Assembly: GCA_947627245.1 (NCBI GenBank)
Contig: CANQVH010000005.1
Location: 24,163 to 88,162 of the forward strand
Direction of reading: 5' to 3'
DNA length: 64,000 nt
From: an uncultured Lachnospiraceae bacterium
GTDB taxonomy: Bacteria; Bacillota; Clostridia; Lachnospirales; Lachnospiraceae
Shown here: positions 27,582 through 37,158 of the stretch, in pieces
Layout: each line of letters opens with the position of its first letter
How positions within the stretch are numbered: the first letter of the stretch is position 1
The notes under the pieces: generated by a model
Databases searched by the model: none
Told to the model about the DNA's origin: nothing
The model's input: only the letters and a program-made list of their open reading frames with translations
Position numbers and translations under genes: made by a program

Positions 27582-28988
27582 ATGATTGAATATACTAAAA
27601 ACTATAGAAAACGAATCATATTATTAATTAATATCTTATTGCTATTTCTTTTTTTTATATCATTTGTGCAGTTGGATATTTTAATTACAACAAGGCATGG
27701 GATTACATTCTGGAATGCATTGTTTGCGGGAAAACTTAGAGACTTTTATGTAATGAATGAAACTGCTTTGATAAGTCAATCATATGCGGTGGCACATCCT
27801 GCGGTTTACGACATTCCTATATATTTACTTTTTGCTGTTTGGGATTTTCCATTATGGTTATTTGAAAAAATGACAGGGATGGGTGCTCTGGATACGGTTA
27901 TAGGAATTCTTTGGGCAAAAAGTATCATTTTGCCGTTTTTGGCTGCTGATTTTTGGGTGATATATAAAATTGTATATAAAATTAATCCAGAGGAACATTT
28001 TTCAGTGGATATGTTGTTGATGTGCACAAGTTCATCGTTGTTATATGTTCCCTGCTTTGTTATGAATCAATATGATGCAATCGGTATACTATTTCTTCTG
28101 TTAGGGGTCTACTATTATATCTCTGATGACAAAAAGAAGTATCTTTTTTGGTTTTCTGTTGCGGTTACGTTTAAGATGTTTGCACTCTTTGTGTTCATTC
28201 CGTTAGTTTTAGCAAAGGAAAAGAAGATTATTTCTATTTTTATAAATCTTGTATCAGGGATAGCCTTTTTATTTCTGTGTAAAAATGTACAAAAGTTTTT
28301 CTTTGTAGTTAGTGATGCTGGTGTTTCATATTTAAAAAATCATTTATTACCATTCATTTTTCAGGGACAGATTAGTTTTGTCTATGGAGCATCGTCTATT
28401 TTTATAATATGCTTTGTGCTTTTATGTTTGTATGCATACTTTATAGTGCGCCCTGAACAGATTGGAGAAATGAAACAATGGGTAGTATACATTGGCTTTT
28501 TAGGTTTTTTGGTTTTCTTTGTAACTAGTATGACGCATCCACAGTGGAGCATCTTATTACTGCCGTTTAGTTCTCTATTGGTTTTTGGCTGTGGAAAGTC
28601 GGATCAGAAGGTCGGGTTATTATTGGACACTGTTTTTTCGGCGGGCTTATTACTCGCAGAGATTATACAATTTGGTGAGGTCTTTAGTATAAGAACAGGT
28701 GTGTATTTATTGCCCGGGAAGCTGTTTTACGACGGGAAAACCAATCTGGATTATTCTGTTAGAGATCTTTTGGCCAAACATATTACGGGTATTGATATCG
28801 GATATATAAACCTTATTGGAGGCGGAATATTTGTAGCAGGAATTATTTTCTTTGCGTATTGGGCTAAACCAAAGATGAAAGAAAGGGAATATGCAAAAAT
28901 AGAGATATCTTTTGAAAATATAATACTTATACGTATGATTATAATGCTGATGCTAGGGGCACTATTGTTTTTGCTTTTTAGAAGTTGA
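27582..28988 (+). CDS. GT-C-like membrane glycosyltransferase
   Basis: A protein of 468 residues from ATG 27582; a GTG lies one codon earlier. About ten hydrophobic segments are seen. The stretch MNQYDAIGILFLLLGVYYY, then a short basic loop and VTFKMFALFVFIPLV, is typical of polyprenyl-phosphate-sugar-dependent GT-C enzymes (GT39/GT87-like; compare the NQFD...AFK pattern). It likely transfers a sugar made by the adjacent GtrB-like enzyme onto the polysaccharide outside the membrane. The exact family is not certain. Confidence 0.7.
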   Translation: MIEYTKNYRKRIILLINILLLFLFFISFVQLDILITTRHGITFWNALFAGKLRDFYVMNETALISQSYAVAHPAVYDIPIYLLFAVWDFPLWLFEKMTGMGALDTVIGILWAKSIILPFLAADFWVIYKIVYKINPEEHFSVDMLLMCTSSSLLYVPCFVMNQYDAIGILFLLLGVYYYISDDKKKYLFWFSVAVTFKMFALFVFIPLVLAKEKKIISIFINLVSGIAFLFLCKNVQKFFFVVSDAGVSYLKNHLLPFIFQGQISFVYGASSIFIICFVLLCLYAYFIVRPEQIGEMKQWVVYIGFLGFLVFFVTSMTHPQWSILLLPFSSLLVFGCGKSDQKVGLLLDTVFSAGLLLAEIIQFGEVFSIRTGVYLLPGKLFYDGKTNLDYSVRDLLAKHITGIDIGYINLIGGGIFVAGIIFFAYWAKPKMKEREYAKIEISFENIILIRMIIMLMLGALLFLLFRS

Positions 28989-29060
28989 TTTTGAATATTT
29001 GCATATATGTAATTTAGTTACACGAATGAGAGATATAGATGCATAGGAGAGAAAACTGTT

Positions 29061-30128
29061 ATGAAGTATAATTTTGCATTTTATAATCAAAAAAGAATTT
29101 TAATTACCGGTCATACCGGATTTAAAGGCAGTTGGATGTGTAAGCTTTTGCTTGGGATGGGTGCAGAAGTGACCGGTTACTCTTTGGAGCCGCCGACGGA
29201 TCCCAGCCTTTTCAAGTTGTGCGGCCTTTCGAAGCAGATGAATTCTGTGATCGGAGACATCCGAGATCTTGATAAACTGAAAAAAGTGTTTGAAGAGGTC
29301 AAACCGGAAATCGTGATTCATATGGCCGCTCAGCCGATTGTGCGCGATTCTTACAAAAATCCGGTATATACTTATGATGTGAACGTGATGGGAACTGTGA
29401 ATATCATGGAGTGTGTGCGCCTGTCAGACTCGATGAAATCCTTTGTAAACGTGACGACGGATAAGGTGTATCTGAACAGAGAATGGGCGTGGGGTTACCG
29501 GGAGAATGAAGAGCTGAACGGTTATGACCCGTATTCCAATTCTAAGTCCTGTTCAGAACTTGTCACGTGTAGTTATAAGAATTCCTTTTTCGAAGGGAAA
29601 AATGTGGCGATTTCGACCGCTCGCGCCGGCAATGTGATCGGAGGCGGCGATTTTGCGAATGACCGGATCATACCGGACTGTATCCGTGCGGTTCAGGCAG
29701 GCGAGGATATCATTGTCCGCAATCCGCATTCAACGAGACCTTATCAGCATGTGCTGGAGCCGGTCGCGGCATATCTGATGATCGCGCAGAAGCAGTACGA
29801 GGATATGACATACGCAGGAAATTACAACGTGGGTCCGAATGATACGGACTGCTGGACGACAGGAGCTCTGGTCGATTTGTTCTGCGATAAATGGAATCAG
29901 GCAACGGGAGCAAACATTATATGGAAAAATGTGTATGACGGAGGGCCACATGAGGCGAACTTCCTGAAACTGGATTGCTCAAAGATAAAGAATGTATTCG
30001 GCTGGCAGCCGCGCTGGGATGTGACAACCGCGATGGAGAAAATCGTGGAGTGGTACGGGACTTATATTGAGCAGGGCGATATGAATGCATGTATGGATCG
30101 ACAAATCAAGGAATTTTTAGGCAGGTAA
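29061..30128 (+). CDS. rfbG: CDP-glucose 4,6-dehydratase
   Basis: A protein of 355 residues: ILITGHTGFKGSWMCKLLL at the N-terminus, HMAAQPIVRDSYKNPVYTYDVNVMGT in outline, VTTDKVYLNREWAWGYRENEEL, the YxxxK-type catalytic site YDPYSNSKSCSE, NVIGGGDFANDRIIPD and RPYQHVLEP. These are diagnostic of RfbG/DdhB. It converts CDP-glucose to CDP-4-keto-6-deoxyglucose, the substrate of RfbH. It is separated from rfbF/rfbH by about 7.6 kb containing the branching and membrane genes, an unusual split of the pathway. It is more GC-rich than its neighbours. Confidence 0.96.
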   Translation: MKYNFAFYNQKRILITGHTGFKGSWMCKLLLGMGAEVTGYSLEPPTDPSLFKLCGLSKQMNSVIGDIRDLDKLKKVFEEVKPEIVIHMAAQPIVRDSYKNPVYTYDVNVMGTVNIMECVRLSDSMKSFVNVTTDKVYLNREWAWGYRENEELNGYDPYSNSKSCSELVTCSYKNSFFEGKNVAISTARAGNVIGGGDFANDRIIPDCIRAVQAGEDIIVRNPHSTRPYQHVLEPVAAYLMIAQKQYEDMTYAGNYNVGPNDTDCWTTGALVDLFCDKWNQATGANIIWKNVYDGGPHEANFLKLDCSKIKNVFGWQPRWDVTTAMEKIVEWYGTYIEQGDMNACMDRQIKEFLGR

Positions 30129-30149
30129 ACAGCGAGCGGAGATGACATA

Positions 30150-30674
30150 GTGAATAATTCGGGAAATGTATTATGGAATTTTGTTGAGAAAGTCGTTTAT
30201 GCTGTGATGCACTTTTTGTTTAGCATTGTAAGGAAAGAATTATCGGATGAGACATTCGACGCTTTTATGCAATTTGTAAAGTTTGGAATTGTAGGTGTCA
30301 GCAATACGGTGATATCGTATTTGATTTACGTTGTATCTCTTATTGCTTTCAAGAAGTTTGGCTGGTTTTCATCATGCGATTATCTGGTGTCACAGATCGT
30401 TGCATTTATCCTCAGTGTGCTCTGGTCGTTCTACTGGAACAATAAAATGGTTTTCATTGTGAAGGAAGGACAAAAGCGGAACATGTGGAAAGCGCTACTG
30501 AAGACTTATGTATCTTATTCGTTTACAGGATTGTTTTTGAACAGTATACTGATTGTTTTATGGGTTCGCGTACTGGGAATTTCGGAATTTCTGGCTCCGA
30601 TCATTAATCTGCTGATCAGCGTACCGATTAATTTCTTAATCAATAAGTTTTGGGCGTTTCGTGATAGAGCGTAA
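30150..30674 (+). CDS. GtrA-like membrane protein
   Basis: A protein of 174 residues with a GTG start after GGAG. It has four hydrophobic helices and GtrA-family blocks: FVKFGIVGVSNTVISYLIY, the second-helix SQIVAFILSVLWSFYWNNKMVF and LINLLISVPINFLINKFWAF. GtrA proteins are thought to flip polyprenyl-phosphate sugars across the membrane. It is the only GtrA-type gene seen here, although three GtrB-like genes are present, so it may serve more than one pathway. Confidence 0.9.
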   Translation: MNNSGNVLWNFVEKVVYAVMHFLFSIVRKELSDETFDAFMQFVKFGIVGVSNTVISYLIYVVSLIAFKKFGWFSSCDYLVSQIVAFILSVLWSFYWNNKMVFIVKEGQKRNMWKALLKTYVSYSFTGLFLNSILIVLWVRVLGISEFLAPIINLLISVPINFLINKFWAFRDRA

Positions 30675-30692
30675 CGAGGGGGGATTTTTAAA

Positions 30693-32645
30693 GTGCAACG
30701 AGGAAAGGGAAACACTGCAGATTTAATTGGTTGTGCTTTGCTTATTCTTTTAGCTTTTTTTCTCGTTGTGAAAGCGTATTTTGGACAAGTGTATTATGGA
30801 GAAATAGATTCGAATGCGTTGCCGGTTATTTCCCTGCAATATAGGGGAAGCATTTTTATGCAACAATCGGATATAGAACTAGCTCAGAAAGATTTTCCAA
30901 ATTTGTATAAAAAGATTAAAACTTATGAAGACCTGAGATGCTCAAAATTACTTAAGATATCAGAAGATAAATGGATGGCATATTACTTTCCTATCTATCC
31001 TTTTCTATGTATCCCTGTAAAACTGTTTCTTAATCTTATAGGTGCGAATCAAGAAAGATGTTTTGAGATTACCAATGTGTTATTGATAATCGGTGCATTA
31101 TATTTCGTATTGAAAAGACTAAAAGGAAACTCAATGCAGAGATTGCTTGCGACTATTATTCTTGCTTTATCTCCGGCGGTATTGTTTTATGTAAATTATA
31201 TATGTTATGAAGTATTTGTTTTTGCAATGCTGATAATTTCGCTTGTCCAATATAGCAATAAGAAATATAAATTAAGTGCGTTTGCACTAGCGCTCGGAGG
31301 TATGAGCAATCCTGCCGTAATGGCAGTTGGAATTGTGATGGTATGCGAATATCTGGGCAAAATTTTATATAATAATAAGGGTATAAAAGTTATTACTATT
31401 ATCAGAGATAATTTTAAAGAAGTATTTCTATATGGATTATGTTATGTACCCTGTCTGATTCCATTTCTAGTTCAAAGAATATATCTGAAAGCATCCGTAT
31501 ATGGGATAACTTCAAACGGACTACAGGGATCAACAGGGAGAGCGTTGGCATATTTGTTTGATCCAAGTCTTGGAATATGTTCGTTTGCACCGCTGGCAAT
31601 ACTAGCTTTTTTTGTTTTAGTTATTGTGGCGATAGTAAGAAAATGTTACCATGCAATAGTCTGGCTGATGTTTCTTGTTGGAACAGTAATGGCAGTTTCT
31701 TTTATGACACATATTAATTGCGGCATGGTGTATTGTGCAAGATATGTAGCGTGGATATATCCGATTGTACCGGTATTTCTTGCTACGGAGGGATTTTACA
31801 TATTGAAAACAGTCTGGAGTAAGCTGGCTTGCTATTGCTTGATCATTATATCGACTGTTGCGATTATAAGTATGAATTATGGGGTGCGTTTATATTATTT
31901 TAATAACTGTACGGAATGGTTGCTCAATTATGTGCCGGGATTGTATAATCCACTTAGCGCCACATTTTATTGTCGCACACTTCATGAGGATGGCGGATAT
32001 TCACATACAGAGCCTGCCTATCATAAAAATGCAAGAACGGATGAAATTACAAAACTGATTTACAAAGCAGACGATGGAAGTAAGGAGCAGATATTAAATG
32101 ATGTAACCGGAGACAAGGATAGTTTATATTACTTGGAGAAAGAAATAGATAAGTATGGATCGGATGGAAGATTTCACTATGTTAACTTTCCATCGTGGAC
32201 GAAATACAAAATATTTGAAAAGGACTTATCTGAAAAGGAACATTTAGTTGAGAGTACAATCTTATTGGATGAACGAAATTTTCACTTAAACTTGGGGCAC
32301 AAAAAGCAAAAGATAAAGAAACTACAGAAAAAACGATTTCCAATCGAAGTAAGCGCTGACACGTTCTACAAAATTGAGCTTGAATTGGCGGAAGATTTTG
32401 ACTTTTCGCAAGTGCAGGGATTTAAGGTTGAATTTAGTGGAGAAAATTTTGATAATGAGCAAGCGAAAGAAAGCGGTTTTTTAGTAAACGGAAGATATGA
32501 TTATACGATCTACTTTAATTCGGGGAAGATAGGAGAAACCCCTGAAAAAGTGTATGTCAGAATCGTTGCGAAAACAAAAAGCATGATGGATGCCTCTTTG
32601 AATATCAGAAAACTTTGCATTACAGAAATGAAAAAAGAAACATAG
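30693..32645 (+). CDS. GT-C-like membrane glycosyltransferase with extracytoplasmic tail
   Basis: A protein of 650 residues with a GTG start after GAGGGGGG. Ten or so hydrophobic segments span residues 10-420. A soluble C-terminal region of about 220 residues follows, whose last part (FPIEVSADTFYKIELELAEDF in outline, then DYTIYFNSGK and VYVRIVAKTKS) reads like a beta-sandwich, possibly carbohydrate-binding. It lies between gtrA and another GtrB-like gene, so a GtrC role (side-branch addition using polyprenyl-phosphate sugar) is the best inference. No diagnostic motif is recognised. Confidence 0.6.
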   Translation: MQRGKGNTADLIGCALLILLAFFLVVKAYFGQVYYGEIDSNALPVISLQYRGSIFMQQSDIELAQKDFPNLYKKIKTYEDLRCSKLLKISEDKWMAYYFPIYPFLCIPVKLFLNLIGANQERCFEITNVLLIIGALYFVLKRLKGNSMQRLLATIILALSPAVLFYVNYICYEVFVFAMLIISLVQYSNKKYKLSAFALALGGMSNPAVMAVGIVMVCEYLGKILYNNKGIKVITIIRDNFKEVFLYGLCYVPCLIPFLVQRIYLKASVYGITSNGLQGSTGRALAYLFDPSLGICSFAPLAILAFFVLVIVAIVRKCYHAIVWLMFLVGTVMAVSFMTHINCGMVYCARYVAWIYPIVPVFLATEGFYILKTVWSKLACYCLIIISTVAIISMNYGVRLYYFNNCTEWLLNYVPGLYNPLSATFYCRTLHEDGGYSHTEPAYHKNARTDEITKLIYKADDGSKEQILNDVTGDKDSLYYLEKEIDKYGSDGRFHYVNFPSWTKYKIFEKDLSEKEHLVESTILLDERNFHLNLGHKKQKIKKLQKKRFPIEVSADTFYKIELELAEDFDFSQVQGFKVEFSGENFDNEQAKESGFLVNGRYDYTIYFNSGKIGETPEKVYVRIVAKTKSMMDASLNIRKLCITEMKKET

Positions 32646-32676
32646 GAAAAGCGGTTGCTTATATAGGGGGGGAGGG

Positions 32677-32694
32677 AAGGCATTGCCTTTTTTT
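32677..32694 (+). terminator. weak terminator-like hairpin
   Basis: A five-base-pair stem (AAGGC/GCCTT) with a 3-nt loop is followed by five further T residues. A perfect TATAAT at 32698-32703 follows with no recognisable -35 box, so a promoter for the next gene is only a possibility. Confidence 0.4.
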
Positions 32695-32740
32695 CTGTAT
32701 AATGGTATATTATGTGCAGGATGCGTAGGATGGAGTCTTG

Positions 32741-33742
32741 ATGCAGACGAAATTATATATCGTTGTTCCGTGTTATGAAGAAGTACTCCTGATCACGGCT
32801 AATCTGTTTCTTGAGGAGTTAAACGATCTGATTTCAAAGAATAAGATCAGTGATGAGAGCCGTATCTTGTATGTCGACGATGGCAGCAGGGATACGACAT
32901 GGGAGCTGATCCAAGACTTTGCGAAGCGGGATGAGCATTTTTGCGGTATTTCTCTGAGTAGAAACCGTGGGCATCAAAATGCGATTCTGGCAGGACTCAT
33001 GGAGGCGAAAGACAGAGCGGACATCACGATATCGATCGATTGCGACGGACAGGACGACATCAAAGCGATGGAACAGATGATAGATGAATATCGCAATGGA
33101 GCAGAAATTGTCTATGGTGTGCGGAGTGTGCGGAAGAAAGATTCGCTTTTTAAACGATTTACTGCGGAGGTATTCTATGGACTGATGAACGATATGGGGG
33201 CTGAGGTCATATACAATCATGCGGATTATCGACTTGTTTCCGCTAAAGTATTGAAGGAGTTTGCAAATTTCAGGGAAGTAAATCTTTTTTTGCGGGGAAT
33301 GTTTCCGCTGGTCGGATTCAAGAGTACGAGCGTGTACTACGAGCGCCGTGAGCGGCTTGCAGGGAAGAGTCATTACCCGCTGCGGAAGATGCTGGCGCTG
33401 GCGTTTGACGGGATTACCAGCCTGTCGATCCGGCCGATCCGGATCATTACGAGCCTTGGCGTGGTCGTGGCGATTGTGAGCTTTATTCTGGTGATCTGGT
33501 CGATCGTGCGGGAACTCACGGGTGGCACGGTGCCGGGCTGGGCGAGCATGACGTGTATCATTTCATTTCTGGGCGGAGTACAACTGATCTGCATGGGTGT
33601 GCTTGGGGAATATATCGGGAAGATTTACATGGAAGTGAAGGGAAGACCACGATACATTGTCAGTGAGCGAACCGGGGATAAAGAGACAGCAAACAAGGTC
33701 GATGAAGCAGAGACTAATAAAAATAAGGAGATCATACAATGA
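32741..33742 (+). CDS. GtrB/DPM1-like GT2 polyprenyl-phosphate glycosyltransferase
   Basis: A protein of 333 residues from ATG 32741 (GGAG five bases upstream; a TTG lies one codon earlier). It has LYIVVPCYEEVLLI, YVDDGSRDTTWELI, RNRGHQN, the catalytic DCDGQDD and two C-terminal helices ending in LGEYIGKIYMEVKGRPRY. It is a close relative of the protein encoded at 17169: the VYGVRSxRKKDS, VxYNHADYRLxS and FREVNLFLRG blocks are shared. The tail after residue 305 is charged. The stop overlaps manC by four bases. Confidence 0.88.
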   Translation: MQTKLYIVVPCYEEVLLITANLFLEELNDLISKNKISDESRILYVDDGSRDTTWELIQDFAKRDEHFCGISLSRNRGHQNAILAGLMEAKDRADITISIDCDGQDDIKAMEQMIDEYRNGAEIVYGVRSVRKKDSLFKRFTAEVFYGLMNDMGAEVIYNHADYRLVSAKVLKEFANFREVNLFLRGMFPLVGFKSTSVYYERRERLAGKSHYPLRKMLALAFDGITSLSIRPIRIITSLGVVVAIVSFILVIWSIVRELTGGTVPGWASMTCIISFLGGVQLICMGVLGEYIGKIYMEVKGRPRYIVSERTGDKETANKVDEAETNKNKEIIQ

Positions 33743-34815
33743 AAACCACAGCACTTATCATGGCGGGCGGGCGTGGAGAACGCTTCTGGCCGCGTAGCAG
33801 GAAAAACCTGCCGAAACAATTTTTGTCGCTGACAGACGACGGAAAGACGATGATTCAACTGACCGTAGAGCGGATCCGTCCGTTGGTGGAGCTGGAGGAT
33901 ATCTATATTGCGACGAACGAGAATTATAAAGGACTTGTGCTGGAGCAGCTTCCGGGACTTCCGCAGCAGAATGTTCTCTGTGAACCGGTTGGGAGGAATA
34001 CGGCGCCGTGCATCGGGCTCGGGGCGGTTCATATTGCGAAGAAATATGAGGATGAGGATGCGGTGATGTTGGTGCTCCCGTCGGATCATTTGATTAAGCG
34101 TAATGACGTCTTCGCGAATACTTTGCGCGCGGCGGTCGATGTGGCAATGGCAGGAGACAATTTGGTGACGGTCGGCATCACGCCGAACTATCCGGAGACC
34201 GGCTACGGTTATATCAGGTATAACAAGGAAATCCGGCAGAGTGAATCTTATGCGGTGGACCGCTTCGTGGAGAAGCCGGATCTTGAGACGGCGAAGCAGT
34301 ATTTGGCGGAGGGAACATATCTGTGGAACAGCGGCATGTTCGTGTGGAAGCTCTCTACGATTCTGAAGAATTTTGCGAAATATCTTCCGGAGACGGCGGC
34401 GGGACTCGAGAAGATCCGGGCGGCTGTCGGCACGCCGCAGGAGGACGCAGTTCTGCAGGAGGTATTCCCGGGCTTTGCATCCGAGTCGATTGACTATGGG
34501 ATCATGGAGAAAGCGGAGAATATTTTTATCCTGCCGGGGGATTTCGGCTGGGACGATGTCGGCTCATGGCTTGCCGTGGGGCGAATCCGAAAGGCGGACG
34601 AGCAGAATAATGTGATTGTGGGGAATGTCGTCTCGGTGAACAGCAGAGATTGTGTCATTCAGGGCGGGGAAAAGCTGATTGCCGCGGTCGGGCTTGAGGA
34701 TATGATCGTGGTGGACACGGAGGATGCAACGCTGATCTGCGCGAAGAACAGCGCAGGGGAGATCAAGAAGGTGCTGGAGCACCTGCGCAGTAGCGGTCGG
34801 AATCAGTATATATAG
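33739..34815 (+). CDS. manC: mannose-1-phosphate guanylyltransferase
   Basis: A protein of 358 residues with an intact catalytic signature, MAGGRGERFWPRSRKNLPKQF (in outline, including the arginine after GxGE), LVLPSDHLI, GYGYIRYN, FVEKPDLETAKQYL, LWNSGMFVWK and SIDYGIMEKAENI. It makes GDP-mannose from mannose-1-phosphate and GTP. It is the short, single-domain type without a phosphomannose isomerase cupin. GDP-mannose would feed gmd and rmd just downstream. A second, altered guanylyltransferase domain is encoded at 38968. Confidence 0.94.
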   Translation: MKTTALIMAGGRGERFWPRSRKNLPKQFLSLTDDGKTMIQLTVERIRPLVELEDIYIATNENYKGLVLEQLPGLPQQNVLCEPVGRNTAPCIGLGAVHIAKKYEDEDAVMLVLPSDHLIKRNDVFANTLRAAVDVAMAGDNLVTVGITPNYPETGYGYIRYNKEIRQSESYAVDRFVEKPDLETAKQYLAEGTYLWNSGMFVWKLSTILKNFAKYLPETAAGLEKIRAAVGTPQEDAVLQEVFPGFASESIDYGIMEKAENIFILPGDFGWDDVGSWLAVGRIRKADEQNNVIVGNVVSVNSRDCVIQGGEKLIAAVGLEDMIVVDTEDATLICAKNSAGEIKKVLEHLRSSGRNQYI

Positions 34816-34822
34816 AAAATGA

Positions 34823-34851
34823 TTGCCTAAAAAGGAAAGAAATGCTATACT
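34823..34851 (+). promoter_or_regulatory. strong candidate promoter for gmd
   Basis: TTGCCT (34823-34828), a 17-bp spacer and TATACT (34846-34851), preceded by TGC as an extended -10 element. It would start a transcript about 110 nt before gmd, uncoupling the GDP-deoxysugar genes from the upstream locus. Confidence 0.6.
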
Positions 34852-34946
34852 ACAAAGAGTTGCAAGAGCTGCGGAACAGAAAATACGGGAAGCAGCGCGC
34901 CATGCAGGGAAAGCAGAAAGACAATAGTAAAGAAAAAGGGCAGTAG

Positions 34947-36002
<1,056 letters not shown>

Positions 36003-36018
36003 GAAGACAGGGGCTGAT

Positions 36019-36071
36019 ACAGGGCTGCTATGCGGACAATCATCGATTGCCCTTGTGGCAAGCCCTGTTTT
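36019..36071. repeat. nested hairpins between gmd and rmd
   Basis: ACAGGGCT (36019-36026) pairs with AGCCCTGT (36061-36068), which is followed by TTT. Inside is TTGCC/GGCAA (36047-36061). It could be a leaky intercistronic terminator or a processing site. Confidence 0.4.
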
Positions 36072-36095
36072 GACGATAAAGAGAAAGGGTATGCG

Positions 36096-37052
36096 ATGAA
36101 GAGAGCATTAATTATCGGGGCGGCGGGGTTTGTAGGCGGCTATTTGATCCGGCAGCTCAGAGAGGACGGATATCAGGTGACCGCGACGAAGATGCCGCAT
36201 GAGACGATCCCGGGAGACGGCTTTGACGTCCGCGATCTGGATATTTTGGATCGACAGGCGATCGAAACGCTCTTGAACGATTTGCGGCCGGACTGCATTT
36301 TCCATTTGGCGGCGCAGAGTTCGGTTTATCTGTCGTGGAAGAATCCGGGACTTACGATCGATGTAAATATCAAGGGCAGCGTGAACGTGATGGACGCGGT
36401 TCGCTTTCTGGACTATAAGCCGCGCGTGCTGTTGATCGGTTCCGGGGAGGAATACGGGCATATCGCGTCGGGGGAGACGCCGATCGCGGAGACGAACGCG
36501 GTCCGCCCGGGTAATATCTACGCGGCGACAAAGGTGTGTCAGAATCTGATCGGCAGGATTTATGTGGATGCTTATGGCATGGAAATGATGTCTGTCCGTG
36601 CATTCAACCATATCGGGCCGAATCAGGCGCCGATGTTCGTCGTGGCGGATTTCTGCAAGCAGGTTGCGGAGATCGAGCAGGGTTTGCATGAGCCGGTTAT
36701 CCACGTGGGAAACCTGAGCGCGAAACGGGATTTTACGGACGTGCGCGACGTCGTGCGGGCGTACAGCATGCTGATGGAAAAGGGCGTCCCGGGCGAGACT
36801 TATAATGTGGGAAGCGGACACGCGGTGGAGATTAAAGAGATCCTTGAGCGAATTCTCGCGCTGTCGAAGACGGGGATCACCGTGGAAGTCGATCCGCAGA
36901 AATTCCGTCCGGTCGATGTGCCGATCATAGAGGCGGACACGCGAAAGCTGCGGGAGTGCACCGGCTGGGAGCGCCGGATTTCGCTGGAGCAGACACTGCA
37001 GGAAACTTTGGATTATTGGAGGACGAACACAGTACGCGGCAAAGAGGCGTGA
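36096..37052 (+). CDS. rmd: GDP-4-keto-6-deoxymannose reductase (GDP-D-rhamnose synthesis)
   Basis: A protein of 318 residues from ATG 36096 (AAAGGG upstream). It has RALIIGAAGFVGGYLIRQL, FHLAAQSSVYLSWKNP, LIGSGEEYG, the catalytic YAATKVCQN, RAFNHIGPNQ and RDFTDVRDVVRAY. Rmd-type SDRs reduce the 4-keto group to give GDP-D-rhamnose; related enzymes give GDP-6-deoxytalose, so the stereochemistry is not certain. Its pairing with gmd is the standard arrangement. Confidence 0.85.
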   Translation: MKRALIIGAAGFVGGYLIRQLREDGYQVTATKMPHETIPGDGFDVRDLDILDRQAIETLLNDLRPDCIFHLAAQSSVYLSWKNPGLTIDVNIKGSVNVMDAVRFLDYKPRVLLIGSGEEYGHIASGETPIAETNAVRPGNIYAATKVCQNLIGRIYVDAYGMEMMSVRAFNHIGPNQAPMFVVADFCKQVAEIEQGLHEPVIHVGNLSAKRDFTDVRDVVRAYSMLMEKGVPGETYNVGSGHAVEIKEILERILALSKTGITVEVDPQKFRPVDVPIIEADTRKLRECTGWERRISLEQTLQETLDYWRTNTVRGKEA

Positions 37053-37158
37053 CAGAAGGAAGGCATTTGTCGGTCGCAAGAGTGCGGTTTGGTTCGTTCG
37101 CCGGTTTGCCGGAGCGAAACGATAAGTACGATGCGCGGAAAAGGATGGGAGAACAGAA

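Noticed and set aside
34842..34946. A 34-codon frame (MLYYKELQELRNRKYGKQRA...) before gmd
   Set aside because: Its start overlaps the -10 box of the good promoter at 34823-34851, so it would not be in the transcript; no supporting homology can be claimed.
36030..36095. In-frame upstream extension of rmd with a CPCGKPC motif
   Set aside because: The ATG at 36096 has a ribosome site and matches the family start; the extension overlaps a hairpin between the genes.
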